Below are positions 38,291-50,766 of a stretch of DNA of 64,000 nt, piece after piece. How positions within the stretch are numbered: the first letter of the stretch is position 1; the number at the start of each line of letters is the position of its first letter. The DNA comes from Toxotes chatareus (Eukaryota; Chordata; Actinopteri; Toxotidae), in assembly GCA_016801885.1 (NCBI GenBank), contig CM028901.1, positions 13,341,095-13,405,094 on the forward strand. Direction: 5' to 3'. The position numbers were made by a program, and so were the translations under genes. The notes below the pieces were generated by a model. It did no database searches, was not told the DNA's origin, and was given only the letters and a program-made list of their open reading frames with translations.

Positions 38291-41200
38291 CTGTGTGTGT
38301 GTGTATGTGTATCCAATTTACAGTCAAACATTGGACGCTTAAAACCAACGAGTCACATATCAAAGACCACACTTAGATAATAAAGCATTTAAGGGCAGTC
38401 AGTTGTTTTAATTAATCGAATGACAAACTTGAAGGCTATGTGTAACTTGATCTGTCTTTTGCACACTAATGCGACACACGCTGCTGGGACTAGAACAGGT
38501 TTAGGGGAATTTAACAGTGATTCATCCACTGTTAACTGTTTCTGTTGTGTTTAAACATTTTTTTAAACTTTTTTTTTAAGTGTTTGAATGATGATTACTC
38601 ATGCTTGAATGGAGGGGCCAATGAGATAGGTAAAGTCTCTGGGTTAAACAGAAAAGGATTGTTGTTTTGACTGAGGTTCGCTTAAAGCATTCCTCCCGCT
38701 GTCCTTTGTGATCACAGCTGTAGCACTAATGCCATCTGCTGGTTTAGGCCGGAACTGATGCTTATGTTCTGCCTCTTTCCAGTGAGAATAATAAAAAAAA
38801 AAAAAAAAAAAATGCGTGTCATATTAATGCTTCTTGTGCATAATTTAACACCACCGCTCAAAATCTCACCATTCGTTGGCCAGCACCTGCTAGAGAAACC
38901 ATCCTTCACCCTGCATTAGAAACAATCCAGCTCTCTGAAGACACAATCAGCGAATCCCCATGGAGACCCAAAGTGTTCAATAATAAATAAATACATAATG
39001 GGAAAAAAAAAAATCTAATCTGATAAAAGTCACTGAACAACACTGAAACTGAAATAACCCAGTGCATTTTCAAGACTCAGCTCAAATGTTAAATGCTGCT
39101 TCTTCTCAAAAAAAGTCATAAAAAAAGACAGTGTAATGTCACCTCATTGATAAATCGCTCTACTATTTGCTGCTACATTTCTGTATCCCATCTATAGTAA
39201 TCAGTTTACAGTAAATATTAAATATACCTTTCAGTATAACACAAACTAATTAAATGGATGTAAAGCTGAATCCACACCTCTCAAACAGTTACACACCTCT
39301 CAAACAGCTTAAAAAGAACTTCCATAAAGGCTGCAGGGCTATTCTAATATTGCCTTTTAAACTAGCTACTGTAATAAATCTATTTAAAAAATAGTAAAAT
39401 AAAAACAGACTAAAATGTATTTTAAAAAATGGTAAAGTGCAGAGTGCAGTATGAATAAATAGAAGATTGAGCTGAGTGTAGTCAGTTCTACACTGATTGA
39501 AGCTCAGTGCCTAACTCAAGGCCGAGTTTACACTGATGCCTCTCTTGCCACAAACAGCATTCAAAACTGTCAGCCTAATTTGAGGGTGGTGTGTTACTGA
39601 GTGACCTCCCGAGCCTCCTCAATTAATGTCAAGTAAATGTTTCGTGAACAGAACATCCTTCCAGTAATGAGAGCATCACAACATGGCTGCATGATCAAAG
39701 TGCTTTGACTAGAAATGCACACTCAGACTGTCCAAAAATGATTTCCAGTGAAGGAAAATGTTGATATTGACTATAACTTTTGGGGAAATGTAACAACAAC
39801 AGATACTGGATTTACTGATGAGATGACTTTATAGTGTCCTTTTATGTCTGGGACTCAACATGGAAAATGACCTTTTCCTGTAGTTTATTCGTTACAGTCA
39901 GTGGAGACTGTAGCATAACATAACACTGGCCTTCTCGTCACCATCACTGCTTTCCATGATATCTCCGATTCCCTGATCAAAAGTTATTACTCTGAGGACA
40001 AACATGCTTTTGTTTCAGCTCCATGTTTATGGAACCACATCCTCCTCAGTATGAGACAGGCAGATAGGTAATTTGTTACTTCTAATACTCATACTTCTCA
40101 TATTTTGTTTGACGAATGAATAAATCTATTTTACAGACATGCAGATGTATTACTTGTCATGTCCAGCAGGGGGGAGGCTGATACTAGTGATCACATAGGG
40201 ATGTCAGTGCTGGGGAAGAATGAGAAGAACTTCTCCTTGCCTTCTTCCCGTCTCCTGCTTTTATTATATGACTGTCCCAAAAAAGAAAACAGCAATCTGT
40301 AATCAGTCTGTAACAGTACTGACAGAAACACCAGGTGTAAAGTAAGGTAAGGTAAAGTAACAAGGGCCTAATTTACTTTATTTTATGGGCTTTAAATTTT
40401 TGTTAAAGCTCTAGAAACCTGTTCTTATATTCATGACAAAATAAGTAACAATCACATTTAGATTTAGGAAAACAACCCCCTTAAACATTATTTATTACTG
40501 TGTGGTCAGTGTTTAATTTAATTGGCAGTGGTGGCAACACAGCCCCACAGCTGTCATCACATTTTGATTCATGTTGTCAAAATTTGGACTGGGGCACAGA
40601 AATACATGACGTTATGTTTTCTAACTGAGAAATCAGTGTGTGAAAACAGGATGAAGAGAGACAAATACAGAAATCTCAGGTGTAAATTGATAAAATCTTG
40701 CTTCAACTTTTCCCGTTCGACCTCTCAGTGCTGTGCTTCTGGCTTCATTCTAAAGAGGACTTCAAATATTCTTTGCTAGTTTGAATGATATAAAACATGT
40801 GCAAAGAAGACAGCAGAACATTTAATTCCAAATTAATAAAACATGATCTAAAGCAGTGTAAAAATACACAGACGAGAACAAAGGCTCGGTAACACTGATG
40901 GTAACTGCTGAATGGCTGACCCCTGTCTTCAGGTGGTTTCATTCCCACAGTGACTCCTGCCAAATAGCAATATATCCCTCTGAAATGTCAGCTGTAATTA
41001 CTCCTGTGCGCTGAGACAACCTCTAAAATGAAAGAAAGCAGGTGGGGATCATGCACCGTCTCCTCTCTTTCCTGTCTCTCTCTTTGTCCACATATCCCCA
41101 CTGCTGAATTGTTGGCAGTTGCATCAAAATCTACGCTCCCCTGATCTCAGTGAGGTTCAGTGCTTTCTACTGTGGTTCTGTGTGTGTGTGTGTGTGTGTG

Positions 41201-42733
41201 GTGGTCTGGGCCAGCTCACAGCGCAGTGAGTGGTGTCCTCTTATTGGCCACCCCCTGCTGCTCTGTCGTAATTACGTGGAAGGAGAGAATAATAACAGCA
41301 GGTGGGACTGACAGACACACACACACACACACACACACAAACGGAAAGATAAGGTGTGTCACTGAGGGCCATTATCACTTCACAAGACACACAAACTCTG
41401 TACTGTGATGGATTTTAGTGTCTGTGTATGTGTTTGAGAGAAGGTGATAGAGGGATCCACGTCCACAGCCTCTACATCCCTACTTTGTATGCCACAAAAT
41501 AAAATGACAACAATTTGCATTTTCATTTGTAGTCACATCACTCCCTTCTATCAAAAAAAATTCACCCAATTCTATTCTGTTGTTTTTAAATATGTTATTT
41601 AAAAATTAAAGCATTGGTTTGAACCATTCAGGTGTAGCTTACAGACTAATTTACTCCTCTGAATCCTGGCAAAAAAAAAACAAGCAAAAAAAAAAACAAA
41701 AACAAAAAAAACGTGTTTTCTAGCTGGTTTCCCCTTTGGATTCAATTTGCCAGCATCAACTGGAGGTGCACCATCTGTATCTTTACATACTGCTGAGGGG
41801 ATGGGAGATTATTTATACTTTATCTGAAGCCTCTGCAACTGGACTTTGTTGTCAGCCAGAACTGAATGACATATTCCACACAGTGCTCGAGGCATAGTCT
41901 GTCCAATGTTATAAATTTACTCTGCTGACAGACTTTTACACAGTAGATGCAGTGAGAGACCTTCAAACGGGCTCGAAGGTATAAGAAGGAGACACTGGTT
42001 GCAGCTGGGCAAGGATGTACTCTTGCTTTATTTTGATAGTCTGCTGTTGACTCTCAACAGTCTCCTTGCAGTAATTCAACTGTGTACAGCTGACAGACCA
42101 TTTGATGGCTCTGTCAGCTGACATGAAAACTAGGTTTGGAATATGTGTGAATGTAATCACTCATCAGGGTTATGGCACAATAAACCAACACTCAAACCAG
42201 TTTATATACAAATTGTAATATAGGAATCATCATATTGCTCTCCACCATGTTGTCAAGTGGGAAAAAAATGGAAGCTTTGTCAGTAGTTGATGGTGAAAGT
42301 GATGCAATAGCAACAGTTAACTTAATAATCCCCCCTGTGGCTTTCCTCCTTGCTATTTTCCTGCACCAGAAATAGCTCTGCGCCTCCACAAAAAGGGTGC
42401 ATTAACAGTGATATCCCACCAGGTCATATAGTAAAGTGTGGCTTTCAGCTAAATCAGCTGAAATGTGATGATACAAAATAAATAAATAAATAAATAAATA
42501 AAATATTCAAGGGGTGTTATGTTCCCTCACAGCTGATAGTTTGGCAACAATATACATCTGAAGTGTGTCACACTGATTAATAAATGTTGCACCAGCCACT
42601 ATAAAACATACATTAACATTAAGTGGCACACATCGCCCTGTGAGCCCACGTTTAGCACTCAGAAGCTCAGACGTACAGGGCAAACTGGAAGCAAGTGAAA
42701 GCAGCATGTCGGACAGCAGGTGGAGAGGGGTCG
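38291..42733. other. trio-cfap90 divergent intergenic region
   Basis: About 4.4 kb between two divergently transcribed genes. It contains simple repeats (TG at 41179-41200, CA at 41315-41340, AAAT at 42476-42502, poly-A near 38790-38811) and no recognisable coding sequence. Confidence 0.7.
42476..42502 (+). repeat. AAAT tetranucleotide repeat
   Basis: About six tandem AAAT units, roughly 300 bp upstream of cfap90 exon 1. Confidence 0.95.
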
Positions 42734-42746
42734 GTATCCTAGCAAC
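42734..42746 (+). promoter_or_regulatory. near-consensus RFX X-box upstream of cfap90
   Basis: GTATCCTAGCAAC fits the X-box consensus GTNRCC-N(0-3)-RGYAAC, with a perfect right half (AGCAAC) and one mismatch in the left half (T instead of a purine). It lies about 70 bp before the cfap90 ATG, the usual place for RFX sites of ciliary genes. Confidence 0.6.
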
Positions 42747-42814
42747 CACTGACGCCACTGCTCCCCTTCGTCCAGCTGGAGATTCACATTTCTGAGCTTT
42801 TATAACGTTTGGAA

Positions 42815-42931
42815 ATGGACGTATCACTCCAGGCACAGACCAAACCACTTTCTACCTTGTCTGCCTTCAGTTACGTCTCACCACGACGAAAGGAACCGAA
42901 AGAATTGTCCTACTTCAACAAAGACTCAAAG
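42815..42931 (+). CDS. cfap90: cfap90 exon 1 (residues 1-39)
   Basis: ATG at 42815 is preceded by an in-frame TAA at 42803-42805, so it is the first possible start. It encodes MDVSLQAQTKPLSTLSAFSY and ends SYFNKDSK. The donor is CAAAG|GTCATC, phase 0. Confidence 0.88.
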
Positions 42932-43348
42932 GTCATCTCGCTGCTAATGTAGTTAGCTAACTAGCTATCTTAACTGAAAATATATGCATTTATGACGATG
43001 CTGTGACAATATCACAACAGAAAACATGTTCAGAAGGTTTTTCCACCGCTAACATAGTCTCCACATAGCTAATATTTGGAGACGTGTGCTCCTTACAAAG
43101 GAAATCAGGGATATCAGTTAACCTAAGGCCAACTGCCACATTTGTGAAAGGAAGTCAGTTCCTAAAATGTATTAAGAATCAAATATGTCCCTAGAATATA
43201 AAGTTTACTGGAGGATATTGTAACTTATTAACAACTTTTTTTTTCCACGTGCATGTGCGAGTTAAGACACATAAAAGGTCTATTAGGGAACAGACTTCAG
43301 AAAACTGACATGACTTAATTACAGACCTGTTTGTCTCCCCTCTGGTAG

Positions 43349-43465
43349 GTTTCAGAAGTCTCCATGTATGACCAGGTCTACCACCAGGCTGAGGGTTATG
43401 ATATGAAGCTGCGCCGGGATGACAGAAAACACTATAAAGGAAGAGGACTAGACATAAACAAGGAG
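43349..43465 (+). CDS. cfap90: cfap90 exon 2 (residues 40-78)
   Basis: Encodes VSEVSMYDQVYHQAEGYDMK, then LRRDDRKHYKGRGLDINKE, the most conserved core (EGYDMKL-RDDRKH) of the family. The acceptor is TCTGGTAG|GTT and the donor GGAG|GTAGT. A downstream AG at 43355-43356 would break the frame, so the earlier one is used. Confidence 0.9.
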
Positions 43466-43930
43466 GTAGTAACCACACTTTTACTGATTATTTTAGCTCT
43501 GAAGAATCTCATTCAAACTACATTGGCTTGCTGATGAGCTCAATGGTGAGTTGAGTTAATTTAAGCATGACTCAGCAAGACATTGTACCTGTCCCAGACA
43601 CTAGAGTTACACTGAAGGACTCTGCTTCTTTGTGTATTGAGCAGTCATGGGCCATGATTTATTTTATTCCATCATCACTGTAATGTAGCTTCTAAAACAA
43701 ACTCTATTATGGATAAACAAAAAATCGTTTGTGCTGGGGTAACATCACTCTAATTTAATTTATCTGATGAATTTCATGTCCACATTACCAATTCAAACTG
43801 GGCAGGCAAATCGACTAATCATTTCATCTCTGTTATCAGCTCTCATGTAATGAAGTGATAACATGATCCCACAATGATAAATAAAATACACACACAGTTA
43901 CCCAGTGCACACTACACACAGCTACAGACA

Positions 43931-45280
43931 TATAATGGCAAGAAAAAGTATGTGAACCCTTTTAATGATGTGGTTTTCTGCATTAATTGGTCAAAGAATT
44001 TAATGTCATCTAACAGGTACAGACAAACACAATGTTCAGATAGCTAATAAAGAAGTAACATGTATGATCTTTCATGCTGTAATGGACCACACCCATTAAA
44101 CATTCACAGTGCTGGTGGAACGAATAAATGAACCCTTGGATTTAATAACTGGTCAAACCTCCTTTGGCACCAATAACCTCAAACATCTGCTTCCAGCAGC
44201 TGGAGATCTGACCCATCTGACCCATTCCACTGCATCTCTGTTGGGTTAAACCCTGGGCTCTGACTGGGAAAGTCCAAGAAGTGGATTTTCTTTATTTGAA
44301 TTCATTCTGTAGAAGATTTGCTTCAGTGTTTAGGGGTCGTTTTCCTGCTGCATCACCCAACTTTTGCTGAGCTTCAGCTGGCGGACAGCCGCTCTGACAT
44401 TATCCTGTCAGATACCCAGATCAGCTTGGGAATTCATTTTCCCCTCGATGACGGCGAGCTGTCCAGGCCCAGAGGCAGCAAAGCAGCCCTTAACCATGAT
44501 GCTCCCTCCACTGTGTTGGTGTACGTCGCTCTTTTAACAGTCCACAAAACAATTTTCTTCTTTGCTCTTTGGCCAACTTCAAACATGCAGTGATGTTCTT
44601 TGCTTCTTTCATGGAGTCTTTCCATAGGCCTCATGCTTCAGGATTTGTGTATGGTAGAATCATGAAGAGCGATATTTACCTTTAGGTCTTTAGTTGTTAC
44701 TCCTCACTTCTTTTGTGGTGGGTGTTTGGAGTCATCTTAGCTGGGCGTCCAGTTCAAGGGAGCGTAGCCACAGAGCTAAATCATCTCCATTCACAGACAG
44801 TTGATCTGACTGTGGCCTGATGAATATCTAACCTCTTTGAGATGACTCTGGAACTCTTTCCAGCTTCGTGCAAATCAACAATTCTTGATCGAAGGTCTCC
44901 TGAGATCTTTTTTTATCGAGGAATGATTCACATCAGCAGATGCTTCTCGTGAATAACAAACTCAGAATGAGTCAAAGCAGCTCCAACCCACACATCCAAT
45001 CTGATTACATTGATTAGGCTCCAGGTTTGCAAACTCCTGACTCCAATTAGCTTTCGTTGATGTCATTAGCCGAAGGGTTCACATACTTATTCCAACCTAC
45101 GCCGTGAATGATTGAATGGTGTATTCAATATGGACAAGAACAATGCAATCATTTGTGTGTTGTTTGTTAAAACAGATTGTGTTTGACTGCAGTTGTAACT
45201 TAGATGAAGATCTGAATGTATCTCAAGACAAATACATCACATACACGCAGGTGCTTCTGACTTTTTCTTATTTTAGATGA
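43931..45280 (-). mobile_element. decayed Tc1/mariner element with IR/DR-type ends
   Basis: AAGTATGTGAACCCTT occurs near the left end (43947-43962) and inverted at the right (about 45074-45089). A diverged inner copy (AATAAATGAACCCTT near 44125-44139) fits the two-direct-repeats-per-arm layout of IR/DR Tc1 elements. The outer right repeat is badly eroded, so that end is approximate. The minus strand preserves transposase pieces in shifting frames: VDLHEAGKSSRVISKRLDIH, EGASWLRAALLPL in one frame, and LKLSKSWVMQQ in another. Many stops and frameshifts make it inactive. It is shorter than the roughly 1.6 kb of complete relatives. Confidence 0.85.
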
Positions 45281-45814
45281 TTATAGAGCTGATCCTCTTG
45301 TCTCTTACTTGGTGAAGTGACCAAACTTAATTATTGTTGATCATTGTTGAAGTCTGACACATTGGAATTCATGGACACAGACATGAAACATACATATTTA
45401 ATGGAGTCAGGAATATTGTTTCAAATTCAGACATTAGGTTATATTACATGTAAAGGGAACATGAGCACAGGCACAAGTGAACCCTGCCCAGTTGTTTTAA
45501 AAGAAGATTCTGTGTAAAACAAATGAGATAAATAGTTAAATTAATACGTTCCAGCTCCTTTGTTCTTGTCCAGTTATGATGTGGGTGGACACTGTGTTAG
45601 AGCACTGACCTCTTGCACACTTGGCACACACAGGCCACAGACCAGTGCTCAGTTAATAATTCACCATCATCGCCACAGAAGCTCCTGCTTATTCTTACAA
45701 ACACAGAACTTTCCAAGCCTTTGATGATACTGAAAATAATGCTTTTTAAAATGTCCCATATTTAAAAGTCTGTTAACATATCTTTTTTTTGGTCACATGC
45801 TCTCCCCTGCTGAG

Positions 45815-45845
45815 AGTTAGTTAGTTAGTTAGTTAGTTAGTTAGA
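45815..45845 (+). repeat. TTAG tetranucleotide repeat
   Basis: About seven tandem TTAG units in cfap90 intron 2. It is not the vertebrate telomere repeat TTAGGG. Confidence 0.95.
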
Positions 45846-47609
45846 TAGTTTCTTTACTTGAACGTAGATGACCACCTGTCCACCGTATCTAATGTAATAT
45901 ATACACGTTGCTGTCATCGAGGGAGTGTGCCTTATCCTTCAGATGTAGGTAAACAGCTGAATCCTGACCTGAGGAGTTGGCTCCTCCTGTGTTGAGCCAT
46001 GTGTTGGTTCAACGGCTGTTTAATTTCACTGATATATACTGTAAGTCTGAGCCTTCCTCACAGACACCTGACCTCAGGTACCTGCAGTGACTCTAATGAC
46101 TGTGGTTACAACAACCAGGAGCATTCAACCATTCAATTCTCCTTGGGTAACCATGACCGTGATGACTGAGGAGGTTTATGACATTTGTTTCCTCTTGAAG
46201 TGATTTATCCCCATAGAGTAATTATACATGTCAAGAAAAGCAGCTCACAGTGAGTTTCTGGGTCACTGAAAGCAGAGTGGGTGGTGAACAAAGCAGACAC
46301 ACACACACACTGCTGAGTTTGTAATTACAGTGAGGTGAGTGGTTTGCTGTCAGCTCCTGCTGAACTAGGACGTTTGTGTTCCGGTATTCACATTTAAATA
46401 TGAATTAAAATCTATTTATTGTATAAAATATTCAGAGGTTGATGGCAGCAGATTTTTTTTTGTTCCTGTTTCCATTAAAGTTTGTGAACATGTTACATAA
46501 CAGGTACTATCTGTTCTGAAGTCAGAGGCTCTCGGGGTTCAAAGATCTGTTGAAAAAGCTCAGAGACACACCACTGACCAGGGTTAATATCTAGCAGCAC
46601 ATGTACGTCAGTTTTTCCCACTACAGCATTACGGTGTAGCGAATCATTTAATTTGTTGGGACCGTTTTCACTTTCTGCCCATGTTACATTCTGTTATCAT
46701 CTGTTGGTAATGAAGAGACAAAACAGTCATCTTCTTATCTCAGTTCCGGCAAAGCACAAGCATCTTCATGACCTTATTTTTCAGGTATTAAAAATTATAT
46801 ATAGATATCATGCCAAACCCACATTCATGTCCTCCCCATGTGAAGAATTTGAATAGATCCTGAAGTAATCCTTTTCCTCCATCACCATCATCAGGCCAAA
46901 ATTTAATTTTGTCCAATACTTTGGTTTATGACCACATAGCTGCACAGATATTGACATTCCCAGTCCCTGTGATGCTGACATTAGCATTTAGCTGAAAGAA
47001 TCATTGTTCCTGAGTACAGCACAGCTGCTAGCATGGCTGAAGACTCTTAGTCTTCTTTCTACATAATGTTATTAGAAGTTGCTTCAGTTGAACCACACAA
47101 GCAACTGATATTATTCCATGAACACATGAACATCTGTTTGTGATCATTGGCAGAAACATAACGTGTTTAATACTGTGGTGACGAGCAAATGGTTTTCAGT
47201 TTAATTTATAAAATGTAATTAGAATTGAAACCATAATGACAGTATTAGTCAGAAAAAAATGCATTAGGCCTTTTTTTTTTAAACACAGGTGGAACAAATT
47301 GTGTTGACACCGTCTCTGGACAGTGAGTGAACATGCACAATACCTGGAAGTGACACGTCTAACTTGATGTATCCATCATTAATGTTGTTAACACCTGAGC
47401 ATCTCGTGCTGTGCTGTGTGAAAATGTCAGCTGATGAGTAATCATCTCGATTTATTATTTATTTATTAATTTGTGAGAATAGGTTGTATCAGTAGCATTA
47501 CACAGAAAGAGTGCGACAAAAAAAACAAAAAACAAAAAAAAAAACACAACTAGCAAAGCTTTAACGTTTACTCAGTATCTCTCTGCCTCGTTGTCCCTCT
47601 CTCTCCCAG

Positions 47610-47789
47610 GAGAAGTCCAGAGCTGTGCCGGTGCTGTCCTCTTCAGAGTACGGCCGCCGTCCCGTTCCCGTCCCCTATGAAACAGGCCAGCAGTACGCAC
47701 GAGTGGCTTGTATAAAAGCGGAATTTTTCATGAAAAATGGAATCATCTGGAATGTGGCAGAAGGATATGGATCAGTGGTCCCCATCTGA
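47610..47789 (+). CDS. cfap90: cfap90 exon 3 (residues 79-137 and stop)
   Basis: Encodes EKSRAVPVLSSSEYGRRPVP, continues through YARVACIKAEFFMKNGIIWN and ends YGSVVPI before TGA. The acceptor CTCTCTCTCCCAG|GAG has a strong pyrimidine tract. Confidence 0.92.
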   Translation, partial: EKSRAVPVLSSSEYGRRPVPVPYETGQQYARVACIKAEFFMKNGIIWNVAEGYGSVVPI

Positions 47790-47843
47790 AAGCCTGAGGT
47801 ATCTCAGCATGAGATCCGAGTTCTCACTGTGAAAGCTTTGAAT

Positions 47844-47849
47844 AATAAA
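47844..47849 (+). terminator. cfap90 polyadenylation signal
   Basis: Canonical AATAAA 55 bp after the stop codon, which implies a very short 3' UTR. Followed by GT-rich sequence (GTGTTGTAGTGTGTAG) suitable as a downstream element. Confidence 0.75.
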
Positions 47850-47865
47850 CGTGTTGTAGTGTGTA

Positions 47866-49622
47866 GATTTTACTTTACTTGGTGGGTCCAAAAAAATCAA
47901 ACATTTAAACCATCATTCAATCAGATGACATTTAATTATGATATATGTCTGTATTATGAAATGGTAAACAAGACAAATAGTTATGCTAAGTGACACAGTG
48001 TCTGTCAAAAGACCTTAAAGGATAAATGAGAAAATGTAGAGACTGCGACATTTTCCAGGAAACTCAAGCTACATTTTCTGGTTTGAGGCTGAAATCACTC
48101 CATCAGTGCGGACGTCATTTAAAGGTTCAGGTGGTACAGACTGTCTGTAAATAAATAAAAACTAAAAAAGTCTTCCAGTTATTGCAGCTGAATATTGCAA
48201 ATGATATCAGAGATGAGAGACTCAGTGTTCACTCCTCTGCCTTCAGTGCCACTGTTGCTGTAGGAAACTAAATGTCCTGGATGACAGGAATAATGTGAAT
48301 TCTTAAACTGACAGGACGTCTTAATGGAGACACCACTTACTGTTTGAGACACTGAACATTAATAATGGAACAGCTGTCCAAGCCACTCTCAGGTACTTTG
48401 GTGAACATCTGAACTACCTGTTCCTTTGAAACTTTTCAGCTATTTTCTTCATAAAACACTGAAAGAGGAACTAAGATAAATTTACATAAACTGTAAAAGT
48501 TACAAAGCTTCATATTTGCCTCTAAAAGGTTCCTCATATTTAATCTCTCCTCTGTTTTTCTCCACCCTTTCCTTTGTGCATCCCTAACTTCTCTGATTTG
48601 CAAGTTCCTGGATCCTTTCTGTGTATAAATCCTGAACCCACGCAACTGAGACCAACCTCCTACATAATAGGATTTTTTTTGGAGCACAGACATCTCTCAT
48701 TTGCCTTTGTCTTTGTACTCTGGCAGAAACAGAGCTTTTATTCTTAGAGAGGGTGCAGTATTTCAGTCTGTTTGGTGCTGCAACAGCAGTGTTTGTTTGA
48801 CAGGATTAGGAGCTAATTTGCAAGGTGGTATTTTCAAAAAGTCCAGAGAGGAAAAATTGCTGAGCAAAATAAAAATGCTGTCATCCGAGGTAGCATTTGG
48901 TCATCAGAGCTCTCTGTTAGGTCCTACAGTACTCTGTGTGTTTACCATAAGAATCATTTCTGGTCATGTTATGTATATTTTACAAGAATTATTATACACG
49001 TTCTGTTCTTATTTACTTTGTTGGTTCCATGAGCAAACTGATTAAGTTCTGAATTATTCATACAAACAAAGTATTAACATTGACAGCTGGTATTTGTAAG
49101 GCATTGTTTTATATTTAAAGGAATAGTTCAAAGACTGATACCACGCTCTCCAGCCAGCACCTGTAAATCTCATTAACGAACATGTTGTGTTGTTTGTTCA
49201 GTCTGTGCTGTTTCTGTATTTCCAGTCTTTCTGTAAAGATGCAGGCTCAGTCATCTCATCTAAAACTCCCCCACAGGGTGAATAAATGTATTTCCCAAAA
49301 TGTTGAACTACTGCTTTAAAGAAAATTATAATATTCTATTATAGATGCTGTAAACATTTGTCAGAGAGCCACTGTAAAGATAGAGACAGGTATTACTAAT
49401 GCATTCTGGCCTGATTGATGGTTACAATAAATACAACAACTGCCAAAAGAAAACCTGTTTGTCTCTCTTCATTCAAACTAATGATCGTACAAGCGTTTGA
49501 CTCTATTGTGAGAACATCCTGTGAATGTTTATACACGGTGTAAGTCTTTCACGGTGCACTTGTGTTTGAAGCACTAAAACAAAGACACAAAGACGGAGAA
49601 CGTCGTCGTTTATATACAAATG
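47866..49622. other. cfap90-adcy2 convergent intergenic region
   Basis: About 1.8 kb between the 3' ends of two convergent genes. Nothing recognisable as coding, RNA or mobile sequence. Confidence 0.65.
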
Positions 49623-50412
49623 TTTAATGAATAACAAAAGGATGGCAGTGAACATTTACACACGTCGCTGTTGGTTTGGTTCCAGGTGGATTATAAAAAA
49701 AAAAAAAAAACCTCTACTTTCCTCTCGAATCCTGCGTCTGAGTCCACCTACTCTTCAGTGGGACACAGACGCAGCTCTAAAGCTTTAAATACAATTCACA
49801 GGTTTTGGCAAACTACCCATCACACTGGCAATTTGTTGGCATCAACTGTTCTATATGACAATAAACTATTGTAACATCCATTTGGAATAAAATGGAACAA
49901 AACCAGCTCACACTGCCAACCAGGCAGATATGTTAAATAAAAAAAAAAACACAGCTCGGCAGGCAGCTCAGTTTGCTCAAGTATAAGGCTCTGAAGCACT
50001 GCAACACTGGCATGGATAATTAGCTCCACACCACTACTATTGTACAGACGGGTGACTGCGGTCCTTGAGAGCTCCACTAATTTCGCAAACCTCTCTTTAG
50101 TCAGGCACTCCTTTAGACAGTGAAGAGACTCCTCAGAGCAAAGTCCTTGTTACACTTGAGATGTGAAAACCATCCAAAGTGCAGCGTTGAAGGACCGTGG
50201 CGGTGCACCTCAGACCTGCTCTACATTGTGGCGCTAAGGACAAAAGTGGTTCTTGACAGTTGTCTATCCATTGCGCTGCTGGCTGCTGGTAATGTTTTTT
50301 TTTTTTTTTTTAATTTACAGAGCATGACAAAATCACTTCTACGGTCACTTTGTGTGTGTGTGTGTGTGTGCGCGATTGTGTTCTCGAGTTTGTTCAGGTT
50401 GGCGCGGCGTGC
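49623..50412 (-). other. adcy2 3' UTR (inferred) with ATTAAA polyadenylation signal
   Basis: From the stop codon at 50413 down to a minus-strand ATTAAA at 49628-49623, the best signal I see. It contains CA/TG simple repeat (about 50350-50371) and a poly-A/T tract near 50295-50311. Longer or shorter transcripts are possible. Confidence 0.4.
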
Positions 50413-50565
50413 TCAAGGCATCACAGTCCCCTGTGATAGAGATCGGGTCATCTCCGTGTGAACAAAGTAGGTCTTCAGCTCTCCTTTGCCCTTCACGTTG
50501 ATGATGCCACGACACGAACACATGTACCCTAATGTTAATAAGATGTCACTCGTCTCCTCTGTTAC
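50413..50565 (-). CDS. adcy2: adcy2 terminal coding exon (window exon 15)
   Basis: Encodes VTEETSDILLTLGYMCSCRG, then IINVKGKGELKTYFVHTEMT and ends RSLSQGTVMP before TGA. The Lys of NVKGKGE is the phosphate-binding Lys of C2. The acceptor is TCCATGCAG|GTA. Confidence 0.96.
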   Translation of the reverse strand, partial: VTEETSDILLTLGYMCSCRGIINVKGKGELKTYFVHTEMTRSLSQGTVMP

Positions 50566-50641
50566 CTGCATGGACAGAAAAATGAGTCCAGTTTGCTAAC
50601 GCACTGTCCGGCATGCACCTGTATGTTGTAAGACGTCTCAC

Positions 50642-50766
50642 CTGTATTTTGCCCAGTACCCCGGTGGTCTCCATCCTACTGGCCACGTTTACACTGTTTC
50701 CCCAGATGTCATACTGAGGTTTCTGGGCCCCGATGACACCTGCAATCACTGGGCCGTGATTTATCC
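50642..50766 (-). CDS. adcy2: adcy2 exon (window exon 14, C2 nucleotide site)
   Basis: Encodes INHGPVIAGVIGAQKPQYDI, then WGNSVNVASRMETTGVLGKI before Gln. It carries the Asp of QYDIWGN and the Asn and Arg of VNVASRM that bind ATP and stabilise the transition state. The acceptor is TTTTACCAG|GG and the donor ATACAG|GTGAG. Confidence 0.97.

Larger units (their letters stand above)
43466..47609 (+). other. cfap90 intron 2
   Basis: About 4.1 kb. It holds a decayed Tc1 transposon (43931-45280) and a TTAG repeat (45815-45845). No other recognisable element or gene. Confidence 0.75.
42815..47865 (+). other. cfap90: cfap90 gene locus (C5orf49-like cilia- and flagella-associated protein 90)
   Basis: Three exons join at phase 0 into a 137-residue protein, close to the roughly 150 residues I expect of the mammalian protein. 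The conserved pattern AFSYVSPRRKEPKELSYFN, then AEGYDMKLRRDDRKHYKG, then EKSRAVPVLSSSEYGRR and a C-terminal KAEFFMKNGI identifies it as C5orf49/CFAP90. No membrane segment or signal peptide is seen. Known of the family: a ciliary protein, reported as a microtubule inner protein of axonemal doublets. Both introns are GT-AG. It is tail to tail with adcy2, as in human. The RFX X-box upstream supports control by the ciliogenesis programme (inference). Confidence 0.9.

Noticed and set aside
44318..44634. Open frames of 66-91 codons as host genes
   Set aside because: They lie within the Tc1 element; one strand preserves transposase fragments in shifting frames.
45815..45845. Telomere-like array
   Set aside because: The unit is TTAG, a simple tetranucleotide microsatellite, not TTAGGG.
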